In this document: one piece after another, positions 9,194 to 22,139 of the stretch
Layout of the letters: each line of letters opens with the position of its first letter
Numbering within the stretch: position 1 is the stretch's first letter
NCBI GenBank assembly: GCA_022559845.1
Contig: CM040118.1
Span: 261,229,519 to 261,293,518, forward strand
Length of the DNA stretch: 64,000 bases
Direction of reading: 5' to 3'
From: Amorphophallus konjac
Lineage: Eukaryota; Streptophyta; Magnoliopsida; Alismatales; Araceae
Made by a program: the position numbers and the translations under genes
Notes under the pieces: model-generated
The model's database searches: none
What the model was told of the DNA's origin: nothing
Seen by the model: the letters and a program-made list of their open reading frames with translations, nothing else

Positions 9194-11435
9194 TGTTGCA
9201 TCCCTACGATTTTGATGATGTCTCACACTATAAATCAATATGTTTCTATCTCTAGATCAATTCATGCTTCATCACTTAGGACAGTGCAGTTCATCTTGTT
9301 GTCATATAGATATGCATTACTTGATCAAGTCTATACACTGCCAGCATACACGTTCAAAGTCCCTGCATTGAAGTCTGTACATTGGCCATGTCTGTACAGA
9401 GTCTTTTGCATTCCTTCATATCAAGTCTAGACATTGAGCATTCCTTCATATGAAGTCTATTCACTGCATGCTACAAAGTTTGCACATCCTGTTTGCACTA
9501 AGTCTGTACATTGTCTGTGCCTTCACGTGTCTGGTTGCATGAGTCATTGAAGTATGTACATCGCTTAGCGCTCACCAAGTCTGTATATAGCTTGGCATTC
9601 ACCAAGTCTATACATCGCCTTCAAGCTTTCCAAGTCTGTACATCCACCGTCTCATGCAGTGTCTCATCCAAAGTCTATACATTCACATGTAGGCAAAGTC
9701 TGCACATTGGCAAAGTCTGTACATCCGACCGTCTCATTCAGCGTCTCACACTTGTAAGTCTATACATTGCCGTTGGGCATCAAAGTCTATACATTGGCAG
9801 CACTGTGCAAGTCTATGCATTGCCTTTGGGCATCTAAGTCCATACATTGGCAGCGTGTCTGTGTTTCAAGCCATTCGTCAAGTCTATACATTCCCAGTCT
9901 TTACCTACGTTCAGAACCCCAAGTCTATGCATTGGTAAAGTCTGCACATTGTGCTTTGAAGCTGCATCAAGTCTAGACATTGTCCTGTAGTTAGCACGAA
10001 GCAAAGTCTGTACATTCTTCAAGGGCCAAGTCTATACATTGTCTCGCTCACATCTTCAAGGGGTAAGTCTATACATTGGATATGGGTGTGCATCGTGAAG
10101 TCTATACATTGCTTGTGTAACTCAAGCCTTTACATCAAAGTCTATACATTGGTTATGCAAATGCATCGTTCTTCTCAAGTCTGTACACTGCCTTCCCATG
10201 CACGCATTCATCAAGTCTATACACTGCCTTGTTTGCAAGTCTATACATCTGATTGCTTCATGCATTACACTGAAGTCTACACATTCCTCTCTGTTATGTT
10301 AATGCATCATTCTGCAAGTCTGTACATTGAGGTCGGATGAAGGCTTTCAAGTCTATACATTCTCACGTTGTACATACTTGCTTATTTGCTGCTTCTAAAG
10401 TCTATATACGCTGTGTTAAAAGCCTGAACTAACTTGTTACATTTCTATTGTCTCTGCCTGCAGATGATTCAGGTTGATGATTGGGCATGTGATCCGAGGA
10501 TGATACTTGGCACGTGATCCGAGGATGCTCTGGAAAAGGACTGAACGAGCCCCACTCGTGTGAAGTCCTGGAATTCAGGTCAGGTGCCATATAAAAGGAA
10601 GTCTTCTGTGAATAGAAGGACTGAACTGGAGGGAAAACCTGAGAAGAAGAGTCCTTGAGCAGAAGAAGAAAAGAGAGAGCCTTCACGTTCCCGAGAGAAG
10701 AAAGAGAGAAGAATTAGAGAGAATAGATCTGAGAGAAAAGTCTTTGAGAGGGAGAGAGAAGAGTCTGTGATTGATGATTTGCTTCTTCGGAAGCTACATT
10801 GTTTCTTGTTTTCAGAGAGGATTTTTGTGCTTTGATTTTCATGTTTTCATTTTTCATTTCATCTTCCTTATCGAATATTGTTACCCTCCAGTGATCGGAG
10901 GAAGGGAGGATCGATCCTCCAGTTTGCAAGTGACTGGGAGTCGCTTGTGGGTTCCCTCCTGGGTGGAGGAAGAGAGACCTTGGTCTCTAGTTTGCTAGTG
11001 ACTGTTGTCACTGGTTGTATCCCTCCGGTGTGGAGGAAGAGGGGATGATGTTCCCCTGGTCAAGCTGTGTGGCAGCAATTTTCTGCAGACTGAGTCTGCT
11101 GTTCTAGCATTAGCTAATGGAATCCTCACTCTGGTTTGGAGTGAGGGGTGGATGTAGATTGCGGACTGCAATCGAACCACCTAAAAACTGCCTGCCGTCT
11201 CTATGGTTTGCATATCATTGTTGTGTTGCTCTCCTTCTGCTTGGTATTTTGTTTCACTGTGAACAGATCTTGATCATTCTTCTATCTTCTGTCTTGGTTA
11301 TTGATTGTCTTAGCTGTCCCTCTCGCTGTATCTGAAGGGTTGAGAACTCGAATTATTGAATTAATTTTGAATTAGTATTTTTAGGGAGTGATCTATTCAT
11401 CCCCTCCTTCTATATCACTCTTCGCTGTGCTAACA
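9194..11435 (+). repeat. Copia 3' LTR
   Basis: A 2242-bp LTR, matching 246-2470 with scattered substitutions, many of them transitions. One 17-bp insertion near 9700 adds one extra copy of the array motif. The TATA box copy is at 10590-10597. It ends GCTAACA and is followed by the target duplication GAAAC. Confidence 0.95.
9318..10410 (+). repeat. AAGTCTRTACATT motif array (3' LTR copy)
   Basis: Same array as 370-1450, with one extra unit (TCTGCACATTGG at about 9708-9720) and a few changed motif letters. Confidence 0.9.
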
Positions 11436-13400
11436 GAAACACGACAGTCGAAGGAACCTCGGCCCTCTAAACCACTCCAAACAGCAACAGAAAGGTGAAC
11501 TCCGATCTCACAAAGTCAGGGGTTACCGATCCATTGACAAATCACGAAACCCTATCGTGAAATGCCTACCAAAATAGGTAATGGCCTACCAAAGACTTAC
11601 ACAGTCAAAGGCGCAAGACATACACGAACTCACTATCGTGCACGCTACAAAGAACCCATAACCTCGAGTGAAGCCAAGCACATGCTACCCAGAAAAGTCA
11701 TGAAAACACAAATCACAAGAGTCATGCGTCAAGTGACAGAAGCACCTTCTCACTAGAAGAACAGCCAGATGCGTCCACTGACGTTTTACACTGCGCCTCA
11801 CGTATCTTCTACACGCCTAGAACGGCGGTAATCGAGACACTCGACAGGAACCAAGTACAAGGATCAACAGTAAAGTGTGACTAGTCAGGGTCACGCCCGT
11901 CGGTGCTCGTCCAAACGCCCTTGACCACGTGCACACACACAAGCCCATTGCCTTGAGCCAGGCCTCTAGCTAGTTTTCCCCTCCAGTAGGACGCTACCGC
12001 AAAGCAAGGGGGCCCACAAAAACTAGCCTAAAAACCATCTATTGGGAACTACCCCGCCACCACTCCCAGGTGGGCCAACACACCGGAAGGTGTCGTCAGG
12101 CTATGACTAATGGAGGTTCACTAGACACAGAGACTCAAAATAGTGAACATCGGGGTACATATAGTGTAAGCACACACCTGTCGCACGTACTACGGAGCAT
12201 AATGCAGTATACAACTGCTACCAGACTCAGGATAGTCAACTAGACCTTTTGATAACGATCCTTGAGTCACAAGACTCAGGTCAAGATCGTCGCACATCAC
12301 AGCAACACGCTGTTAATCAGCCTAGTCCCTAAACCAAAACCATGATAAAACAATATGGAAGACGGCACATAATAGCCAGATCCACACATCGATAATGAGT
12401 CCTCGGCCTCCAAGCCGCTCGTTGGACTCACAACTCCGCATAACACAAAACACGGAACACAATGGATTACCAAAAAGCCCTCAAACCACATGGCATGCAA
12501 ACCGAGATAAGATAACACCTCTAAGTACCCAAAATCATGTCTCGATCCTCACAGGATAGATGAGACACTCACGAGGTCACGTGTCAACCACTGGGTCACA
12601 ACCGGATTGACCAGAAACCATTATGACCCTCGAATAACACGAAACACTACTCGGTATAATGGCCCTCTCAGACACCCTATACCATGGTCACTGCCGTCAT
12701 AGGACGTCGAAGACATCCACAGAATAGTGGGCTAACCAACGGTTCAAACCCACATCAAACGGAAATCAAACCAACATAAAATAATACTCTGGGCAGGTGG
12801 CGGTCTCACCCTAGCCGCTAGACCAACCTGACGGTCATCCAAAGGGTCGCTACCTTCACGAAAAACCCCAGATACAAAAATCACAAAAGCAGGAGCCTTG
12901 CGGTCTGCTTGAGGCTGCTACTGCCACCAGACGGTCTCCTCAGGGCTGCAAGTTTGACCCTAGCGGTCACATCCTGGCCGTTACGCTCAGTCAAACTACA
13001 AAATAGTTAAACCGACTTAACCGGTCAAAAACACCTAACGGTCTACCTAGGAACGTTACACAAAACCTAGCGGTCACCCCGAGGCCGCCAAGGACACTCA
13101 TGCAGTCTGAGCTAGACCGCTTGCTCGAACCGACTTAAACCAACATAAAACAACATGTGGCGATCACAGATGGGCCGTAACACCTCAGAGGCAGTCAGTC
13201 GCATGGCCGTTACCTAGCGAACTAACATAGCCAACACAACGTGGAGAGTAGCGGTCACCCTTGGGCCGTCACTTAGAGCATAGCAGTCCTCCTCAGGCCG
13301 CTATGCAAAGCTTAACGGTCCTCCAAGAGCCGCAACCAAAGACCTTACGGTCAGTCGCGAGACCGCAAAGTCAACCGACTTATACACTCAACCTAGCGGT
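11436..13400 (-). repeat. Element A, left LTR, continued
   Basis: This stretch resumes element A after the copia insertion. It aligns with 32761-33347 and then, across the B insertion, with 62775-64000 (for example the CCGCCACCACT block at about 12054 and 62772, and GGTGGCGGTCTCACC at about 12788 and 63507). The two copies are clearly diverged, so A is much older than the elements inside it. The right limit is uncertain because the other copy runs off the window; homology is visible to about 13370. No coding frame of note is seen. Confidence 0.6.
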
Positions 13401-13430
13401 CGCCAATGGGTCGCCAAAGACCAAAAACGA
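12790..13430. repeat. Cluster of short inverted repeats GCGGTC...GRCCGC
   Basis: About a dozen imperfect short hairpins, with one arm like AGCGGTC or ACGGTC and the other like GGCCGCTA or GACCGC, separated by about 5-10 bases. Examples start near 12809, 12958, 13069, 13249, 13287, 13346 and 13395. The equivalent cluster in the right LTR is at about 63509-63980, with many arms changed. Confidence 0.6.
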
Positions 13431-14065
13431 TCCCTGGAAGAACCGCTAAGCTGACACGGCAGGAAAATCGTAAGGAAGCTCAAAACCTGGTATTTCCACG
13501 CCCCAATCGTGTCTAAACGATTGGAAAACAACCCTAGACATGTTATACTCCTTCCACAAGTCGGAAGGGATCAAATCACGCCCAAAAATAGAAGAAACGG
13601 GAGATTCCCATGAATAGACCCAAAATGAGTCACATGGATGGTCGGGCTCATACCGGCTTTAATTCTCAACCAAATGCAATGAAACTGGCGGGAAAAGAAT
13701 CCCAACATGCCAGGGGTTCAAATGAAATGACTTAAGCTGAAAATTGTCGCCTAGAACGGTGAACACGGCTCACACCCCCCGAACATGCAATTCACCCAAC
13801 CGAAGCAAAACCCGCTCAAACTTACACCGTTCGGCTCCAAGTCACGAGAGAACCTAGGAAAAGAGTAGGGCATTTGTCCCCCTACCTCCACCAAAGATCT
13901 CGCAAGCCGAAACGGCCACAATACGCCGAAAACCATCACATGAACCCACCCATGCCGACTTTGAATCCACCAAGGGATCACACCAATGCCACGCTCCATT
14001 CTTCACGCCATCACGCTCCAGGTCTGCTCCACGCCGTCACCACCGCACCCAGCCCGGTGGAGAGG
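13401..14065. other. Probable internal part of element A, non-coding
   Basis: No recognisable protein, RNA or repeat. The sequence lies between the last detectable LTR homology of A and the first similarity to the LTR remnant F. I cannot place the exact LTR end. Confidence 0.3.
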
Positions 14066-15182
14066 AGAAGTGATGCGGGACGGATGACGACCGGGCTAAG
14101 ACGTATGACAGACTCAATGTGCGGCCAACACTAACACGCTAAAGGCAAGCCGGGCGGCTGACCACCGTGGTGTTCTCCGGGTGGAGACGTCTCTCAACAG
14201 CACTCTAACTAGCCCGACGATCATCCCTTGCGAGGGAAACGTGGGGATCGCAGCGATTAAGGAACCACTGTCGCCTAGGGTGGTGCAGTTTAGGCTCGGT
14301 GCTCGACCGGTGCTAAGGAACGGGCACTCACAACTCACAATCACAGTGATTTGTAACTAGCTAACGGCTCTAATCTCACAAACGCAGCATATATGATAAT
14401 ATACTAAACCAGCAATGTGAGAGAGGAACGAAGCGCATACCTCCATGACTAGGCGTGGGGAAGAATTCCCGGCCGTATCCAAACAACCCCGATACACACA
14501 AGTGTTAAGTTTACAATTTTAGAACTTAATGCCCACTCCACGCAGGGAGGTAAAGGGATACAAACACTAAATCTGGGGTTGATAGAACCCGAGTTGATGG
14601 GCCACAATCGTAGGAGGCGAGGGATGCGAGTTGGAGCCGATCGGGTGAGCCGAATGGAAGCTGACTCGATTCTGCCCGCGCTGGTCACCCAGCGCAGCAA
14701 ACTTGAGGAGACCGGTACGCTAAGATCCGATGGCGGATCGGAGTGCCGTTTGTTGGAGAACGTCGGCGACAGGACGTAGTTTGCCCACTCTGAAGGGAGC
14801 GAACAGATGCCTTCAGATCTGGGCGCAGTAGTGACTGATTTGAGCTTCTAGTTCTGTGCTCACATAACTGCACAGGAAGACAAATAATTATGGGAAAATT
14901 GGTTGTTGATGTCGGATCGAGGCGCCGTTTATGGGAGCTTGTCGGCGACGTCCATAGGAAGAAGTACTCCAAAGATCTCGCACAGATCTGGATGGGACGA
15001 GGCGGGGAAGACTCTAGAAGTTGGCTCTGGTTCTGAGTCAGATCTGCACAGATCAGCTCGCGCGATCCCATGAGAATCGTCGCCAAGATCAGCACAGATC
15101 TCGGATCGAGACGAGATCAGCGGCAGCGCGAAAAGGACTCAAAATCCTACAATCACTCCGAAAGGCATCTCTAGAAGACTTG
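14066..15182 (-). repeat. LTR remnant F, left part (relative of C/D/E LTRs)
   Basis: The order of blocks follows the C, D and E LTRs: a 'ggggatcgcagcgatta' stretch, a GAGGTATGC-like splice-donor word on the minus strand (near 14437), a 'ccacgcagggagg' block and the 'gaagactctagaag' region. It is cut at 15182 by element D and resumes at 29547. No internal region or second copy is seen, so it is probably a solo or truncated LTR. The left limit is approximate; TGATG at about 14071 is a candidate end. Confidence 0.4.
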
Positions 15183-16983
15183 TGATGTGAAACCACCTAG
15201 GACTTACCAAGCAAGTACAATTTAGCATTCAAACGGACCGATAATGGCGACCGCTCACCCGATGCTCACCCAAGTCCCGGGGTAACTTGGCAATGCCAAG
15301 GTGAGGTTGAGAGGGTTGGGCCCTTGCTGGTAGAGGGCCAGAAAGGCCAAGGTTGACTCCCAAGGGTAATGGCAGCCCAATTCAAGGGAGCCGACGTCGT
15401 GCCGAGGGCACGGGTTCCACACTTTTCCCACGGCGATCTCTTATAGCAAGGGAGCTTAAGGATCGGGCTCTCATTCACGACCAACAGAGTTATGAACTAA
15501 TATTGACCAAAAAAATACTAAGTAGAGCAAAGTTTGGAGCACTTACTCGATCGGTTTGAAGAAACCGGTCCCGCTCGAAGACGTGGGCGAGCGGGGAGGC
15601 GTGGGGATCCCCACACGCCGCGTCGGGGCAGCTTGACCTGTTTAAACAATTACAAAACTACACCTCTCGTAAAAGGGGGATCTTGGGGTGGGGACAACTT
15701 GTTATTACATTCAAAAACTACCTCCACACAGGGAGGGGCCTTCAGCCGGCCAAGCGGGGAGGGGAGAAACGGGGAAAAGAACGCCGAATGGAGACCGAGA
15801 TCAGTTCTACCTGCTCTCTGCGAGTGCTGACAGACGGTCGAACCAGTGGCTTTTGTGACTGCTCCTAAATTTTTTTGGGGACGAAACCACCTGGAAAATC
15901 TTCGTAGGAGGACCGGGAAATCGTCCAAATTTTTTTGGAATTTCAGAAAGTCACTGTTGGCCGGGGCAGAGTCTCGAACGGGGAGGCAGACCTTCAGTTC
16001 TGACTGCTTCTGGATCACCACAGCAGGAAGAAGAGGTTGCCACCAATGCTTCTGAGCTCAGAATGACGCGCTGTTGAAGTAGTTGGAACCGCCTGTGAGT
16101 CCTCTTCAAAACAATCCTGACGGAGATGCCAAATGTTGTCGGAGCAGACCGGTAGGCTCTGAACACTAAGGGGGGGTCGGTGCAGACTGAGTGGAGGCAG
16201 AACTGCGCACCCGGGGAAGAGAATTGATAACTTTCAGATCCGGATGCCAAATTGAGTTCTGCTTCATGGGGATGAAATAAAACTCGGAGTAGAAGATTTT
16301 TGCAGAAGAACTCTCGTTCAGATTCCCAGTAGGATCGCCGCAGTCGAGCTTCCACTCAGGTTCCGATTTCCTGCCAGAGATGCTTTGCGCAGTCGAGGGA
16401 GAACTGCTCTCTCGGGAAGCACGGTGCTCGGACGACGACGAAACCACCGCCGTTGCGAAGAAGACTGGCAGACACTTCCGGAAATGCCTCTTGTGCTTCC
16501 AGGGGCGCCGGGATGAAGACGTGGCCGGCTCTGCAAGATGATGCTTCTCTGCTGGACTCTCAGATGTGGACAGGTTCGCCGGTGCAGCTTCGGATGAACA
16601 TGAGATTGTGTTGGTAGGCTGTGGGGGTGACCCCAGGCTATTAGGGGGTCTGGGAGGGGGCAAACCAAGGTGAGGGAGGGGGAGAATGGGGACTAGAAGG
16701 GGGTCTAGCAGGTGGTGGAAGGGAGAGCTATGAATTTGGTGTTGGAGGGTGAGGGAGAGGGAGATCTCTCTCTCTTGGGGAGTCTAGGGCATGGGGGAGG
16801 AGAGAGTGGAGGGAAAATATTCAAACTTCTCTAGAGAGTTGGGAGATTGTGTGGGGAAGGGAGGAGATTGTGTTGGGGAGAGGGAGATTGTGTTGGGAAG
16901 GACAAGATGCTCCTAGAGAAGGAGGGGGTAGGTGGTAGTTGGGGAGGTGGTAGTGAATGCACTTAGGGAAGTGGAGAGGTGGT
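15183..16983 (-). repeat. Element D 3' LTR, first part
   Basis: Matches 27175-28975. It contains the conserved hairpin/donor block (about 15541-15570) and the GGGAGGGGCCTTCAG block (about 15731). Cut by E at 16983; the remainder is 24408-24980. Confidence 0.9.
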
Positions 16984-19232
16984 TGATGTGACACCACCTT
17001 GGGTGGCAATCACAAGGCCAATGAACCTTGGACCTATGATTCGCAAGCAAACAACTTGGACGATGAAATTACTCGGGCGAGCTCACTCGCTTAGCGGACA
17101 CTATTGCCCGTGGGCAAGTTGGCGATGGTGGGCAGGGTCCAAAGTGGGACCTTGACGTTCCGAGGCTTGGCTTCGCTATGGCTGACCCCCAAAGGGGCTG
17201 GGATACCCAATTTAGTGGGCGGCCAGCATGCCAAAGGCATAGGTTGTAGGGTCGCTCTCACCTCACTCTACGGTGGCCACTCAATTGGAGGGAAATTTGG
17301 ATCAAGCACTCACTTACCGTCAAACGGAGCTAAAGACAATACTAAATAAGCATGAATAAACCAGAGAGGGATGTGTCCCGGAACTCACCTGATCGGTGTG
17401 AGAACACTGATCCCGGCCGATAGACGAGGGCGAGCGGGGAGGCGTGGATACGCACCCGCACGCCGCGCCGATGCCGCTTGACCCTGTTTAAGTGATTACA
17501 ACACTACGTCTCTCGCAGGAGGGGGATCTTGGGGTAGGGGTTAACTGTGAATACATCCAAAACTACCTCCACATAGGGAGGGGCCTTCAGCCGGCCAAGC
17601 AAAAGAGGAAAAATCGGGCTGGAAACAAAGAATGGTGGCTGATGTTGATTCTGTCCACTCTCTGCGATTCAGGATAGGCAGTTGGTTCTCTGGATGCTGC
17701 AGCCACTACAGAATTTTGCCGATGACGAAACCAGTTGGAGATTGCTCTTAGCTGGGCCGGGATGACGCCTGAATTCTGGTAATTTCGTCGGGCACCGGTG
17801 CTGGTCAGAGTAGGAGCTTGAACAGGGGAACAGGTTGACAGTTCTGACTGCTTCAGGAACTCGGCAGCAGGAAGCAGAGGATACCACGACCTCTCCTGAA
17901 CTTTGAATGAGGCGCCGCCAGAGTTGACGGAATCGTATGTGAGTCCTCTTCGTAACAAGCTTGACGTAAATGCCGTTCGTTGTCAGAGAAGACCGGTAGG
18001 CTCAGAACACTGAGGGGGGGTCGGTGCAGACTGAGTGGAGGCAGAACCGCGCACCCGGGGAATAAAAATGATAACTCTCAGGTCCGGTCGCCAAACGGGG
18101 CTCTCCTTCTTGGGGATGATAGAAGACTCGTAGTAGAAGATTTTTTTAGAAGAACTCTTGATCAGATGCCCAACAGGTTTGTCGTAGTCGAGCTTCAACT
18201 CTGGCTCTGGTCTCCTGCCAGGGAGGCTTTGCGCAGTGGAGGAAGAAAGGGAATCCCGATCAGCACGGTGCTCGGATGAGGACGAAACCACCTCGCTTGG
18301 AAATCTCTCTGGACGACCTTTCTAGAGATATATGGTACACCTCCTGAAGTCTCACTATGACGCTGTGGAACTCTCTGTAATCTGCGGGTGGTCTGCTGCT
18401 TGCGAACCAGAATAGGGCCTGGTAGGGAGTGGAGGTAAGAGAGGGGAGAATGGGGAAGGAGGGCTGATGGTTGGCTGTGGGTGCGACCCAAGTGGTGGGG
18501 GGTGATGGGGAGGGGAGGGGAGCAGTTAGAAAGGGGAGAGAAATTCAAATTTGGGCTAGGGTTTGAGCCCCTTCAGCCTTTGGGAGATGGAAGGGTGCTT
18601 AGGAAAGGGTAGTGGGTGGTTGGGGGTTGGAGGGTGGCTTAGAGATTGGTGGGTTCTATCTTGGGGGTTGGGGGGACTTGAATGAGGGTATGGGGAAGGG
18701 GGGAATATTAATGAAGAGTGAATGGGAGGAGAGAGAAGAAATTTCGAAATTTGGGGGTAGGGAAGAGAGAGAGAGAGGGGGGGACCCCTTAGAGAGAGTG
18801 AGAGAGTGAGAGAGAGGGGAATCCACCCCTTAGAGAGAGAGAGGGAGAGAGAGATGGAGAATCCACTCCAATTGCACTAGAACACTCAATTTTTGATTGA
18901 CCAAAAGATTACATATGAGGGAGTGGGATGGTCTATTTATAGGCACTCATATTTTCCTAGGACTAAAATGACCCTGACTAAACAACTAATGACCAAAGTA
19001 GTGCAAGGGAGGGGTGCCCCTAGGCCAAGCCCACTAGTTGGGCCCAAATGACTATCAAACTGACCCATTAACCTATTAACTGACTCAAATAAAGAAGGAT
19101 TACACATCTATGACTCAAATAAGATGAAAATTATATGCTACTACTCAAAATTAAGTGATGGAGATGATGATGTACCGATGGCGAGTAACCGGAGTCTCGA
19201 AAAAGATGGAATGACTGGGGATGTCCCCATCA
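16984..19232 (-). repeat. Element E 3' LTR
   Basis: 2249 bp, matching 22154-24402 with scattered substitutions. It contains GA-rich runs (about 18765-18860), a TATA-like TATTTATA on the plus strand near 18935, and the conserved hairpin at 17402-17421. The polyprotein frame from the interior ends inside it. Confidence 0.92.
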
Positions 19233-22053
19233 TACCCCCGGGGTGGGGAGAACTCGACCCCGTCGAGTGTGGGTCCTCCGGGGTAGCAGTACACGAAAGT
19301 AGATTCGGGTGCAGAGCGTCTTCCCAACTCAACCCTGCCTCCGTAGCCGAGGGATGGCTCTTCCACTTCTCAGGATAGCGCGGGCACACCCTCTTCCTGG
19401 CGGTGGTACCTTGCTTATCTAGTATTGCCTCCATGTGCTCATGTCGGGCTCTCGGGCTGATATGTGGAGGCTCTTTGGTGGTGTCACTCACAAAGGTAAG
19501 TGTAGGCTCAAGACGCTTACTAGGTTCCACCGCGGGGCCCTTATAGTGTGCTAGATCTGCCACACAAAAAGTCGGGTGTGTCCCAGAATCCTTTGGAAAG
19601 TTCAGACCAAAAGCATGTTTGCCAATGCTACTCAGAATTCGGGAAGTTCCAAGTCCTTGTGCCCTCGGTTTGGAGATAGCCCTAGGGTAGAGGCACTTCA
19701 ATGTCACCATTACCAAGTTGTCTACTTGGAATCCAAAGTGCCACTTACAAGCTATTGCCCGCTTTTTGTGATCCTCACCGCTTGTTGCTAGATGCTTGCG
19801 AGAATGCATATGCCATGCACTATGATGCGATGTTGGTGTGGAAAGTATGGTGTGCAAAGATGGACCGGGGCAGCCAAATGTAGACCGATCATACTTTGAT
19901 GCCATGAAGACTGTGACAGACTTAAGAGGGTCGGGACATCCATAGATGAACCTTTTATGCATGGGTGTGACAAATGTCGGGGGACCTAGACATCCATGTA
20001 TGCTCCTCTCATGCTTAAGACTCATGATGAATGAAGGTGTGCCAATACATCCGAATACGGTCCACTTATGCTTCCAACTTGACATGTGGGTGATGTGAAT
20101 GAATGTACCCGACTTATGAATCATGCCAAATGATGTGGTAAGCCTAGACACATGCATGTTTATCCCAAAGGTGACTTCCATGTGCATAGATGAGGGATGA
20201 CTTTTGAACTTCCATGTGAATGGGTCGAAGGGATCTAAGAAGGTGGGCATTATGGAGAGGAGCTCTTTCTTGTTTCTTAGGCATATGTTGTTTATGGCGA
20301 TGGTTCCCTTTGTGGGGCCCGAGTCTTGGAAGAGGTGGTCTTGGTCCAACATGGTTGGTTGGGGTAGAGAAAGGTGGGTTGTGGGTAAGGTGGGTGGGTC
20401 ACATCGGTAACTAGGCTCCCATTGTAAGGGATCAAAGGGGTCATGGATTGGGCTCCCTAGAGGAAGGAACTCTATGTCCACAATGTCCATACAAGGTGGG
20501 TCATCCTTCTCTAATGAAATAATTGGGCCGAAGTTCTTGGGAGGTAGATCGACCATAAGGGGAGGGCTTGGCTTTCTACCCGAGATAAGAAGCTCCAATT
20601 TGAGGGGAAGGTCGGGCTCATTGGGTGTGGGGAGGAATAATAAAAGGTCACTAGTGTAGCAACCAATGGTGCACATTGAGGTGATAGACCCAACACATAG
20701 GTGTAGGAGGTCAAGGCTCCTAAGTTGTTCGGTCATGGGGGTCAACATGCCAATCAACTCTAATTGCCATGCTAAGCCCTTGAGAAGATCCCCTAGTGTC
20801 TCCACTTGATAAGATGATTGGATGGTGGTGCGATAGGAGTTGAAGAGCACTATGGGTAGGTGTCGCTCCAAGGAAGGGTAGGCCATGATCGGGTGAGCTG
20901 GGCTCTCTTTTAACCATCTAGCCAAGGACCCACTTATGATAAGCTCACTGCCTACTAGAGGAGAGGGCATAGAGTGAAGATCGTAATGCAAGGCTTTGTC
21001 CTCATCTTGGGCATGTGTTTCTTTCAAAGTGGGGGTTGGATCTGGGGTGTTCACCACTATGGGGTCGGGTGTCAGGATTATGGGTTCTTCAACCAAGGCG
21101 GTGGGTAGGTACTTTGTGGGTGGGGTGATGATGATCGGCGCATGGTGCATCCGAGGTGGTGAACGAGGTCGGACTTGGATTGGGGTTGGAAGTGGAAGTA
21201 GCGGTGGCCTAGGTTGGGGTAAGATTGGGGTTGGAAGAGGAAGGTGGGGTGGGTGTGGAGGCTTGGTTTGATTGGTTTTGGGAGGTGTGTCCCTTTTAGG
21301 GGGTGAAGGAGGGGTAGTGGTGGGGGCTAAGGATGTTTGTGGGGTATGGGTTTGGTGAGGGATTTTGGGTTGGGGGGTGGTGGCCATCATGGGCTTTGGT
21401 GGAGGAGTGGACACGGAGTCCACTTGGGCCGGTGGACCTATGGTTGTGGCGTGGACTTGGAGGTAGGGTGTAGATGTAGTGGTGGGAGAGGTGGGAAGTG
21501 GTGGGGATTGGGTGATTAGGGTCTTGGGTTGGCCAAGCGGAAATGAAAGAGTTGAAATGCTCTTTGGGCTTCGGTGTTTGGAATGGGAGGGGAAAATATA
21601 TCTATCCCTAAGTTGTTCCTTCATGTCCCCCTATGTTGTGAGGGGAGCTTCCCTTCTAATTATCCTTAAGCCTTCAATGTTCAACCAATGAGTTTGGGCC
21701 CGTTTGGTAACTTGCAATTTGACAAATCGGACTTTCTCATCCTCGGACATGGGATACCAAGTGAAGTAATGGTCCATTGAGACTTCCCAATCTAAATAGT
21801 CAATAAGATGAGTTCTATCAAAGATGGGAGGTGGGGGAGGAGCCCTACTATCATCTGCCCTTGGGGTGGGCCCATTTTCTTCTAGTTGGTCAAGTCGACC
21901 CGATAGGTTATCAAGCCGCTCATTGGCATAGGTAAAGGCCTTCATGAGGTAGTTGACATGGCCAGGGAGGTCATGTGTGTTAGTGGTAGACATCCCTTGG
22001 GGGTTTGGACTCATGGAGAGGGCCAATGGGTAAGGTCGGTAAGAGGTGGCCAT
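19141..22053 (-). pseudogene. Element E polyprotein: Gag - unknown region - integrase C-terminus - degenerate chromodomain
   Basis: One frame from ATG 22053 (MATSYRPYP) to 19141, about 970 codons, interrupted only by TAG 21631-21633 at a position where element C has Trp. Order: (1) a gypsy retrotransposon Gag segment (YLDWEVSMDHYF ... THWLNIEGL ... MKEQLRDRYI); (2) a Pro/Thr-rich stretch of about 150 residues; (3) an unrecognised region with CVGSITSMCTIGCYTSDLLLFL, DPFDPF words and FGC/YGCPGP repeats; (4) an integrase C-terminal segment (THPTFCVADLAHYKG); (5) a weak chromodomain remnant (ILDKQ ... YPEKW). No protease DTG, RT or integrase DDE motif is present. The frame runs 92 bp into the 3' LTR. 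No homologue outside this family is recognised for region 3. Confidence 0.8.
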
Positions 22054-22139
22054 GCTAGTGGACAAAAGAGATGCAACCGGGGACTCTAAATGCATAAACA
22101 CGCCCTAGGACCAACTTGATAGAGACAAGTTGTGAACTT

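Larger units (their letters stand above)
246..11435 (+). mobile_element. Complete Ty1/copia retrotransposon, Sirevirus type
   Basis: An 11.19-kb element flanked by the 5-bp target duplication GAAAC (241-245 and 11436-11440). It has LTRs of 2225 and 2242 bp that start TG and end CA, a tRNA-iMet primer site, one polyprotein frame in copia order (Gag, protease, integrase, RT, RNase H), and a polypurine tract. Sirevirus traits are the long LTRs, a large Gag with a coiled-coil segment after the zinc knuckle, a long non-coding stretch between pol and the 3' LTR, and several polypurine-like GGGGGAG words there. Five in-frame stops make it probably non-autonomous now. It is inserted in the left LTR of element A; the empty-site arrangement is visible in the right LTR near 32761. 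Confidence 0.95.

Noticed and set aside
15534..18548. Many frames of 60-165 residues on both strands in the LTRs of D, E and C (for example 15650-16663, 17980-18548, 28183-28665, 50062-50914)
   Set aside because: They repeat in every LTR copy, lie in GC-rich leader sequence, show no known motif and shift frame between copies.
20996..21519. Gly/Trp-rich plus-strand frames opposite element E's coding region, and similar ones at 53887-54156
   Set aside because: Shadows of the Pro-rich minus-strand polyprotein (CCN codons read as GGN).
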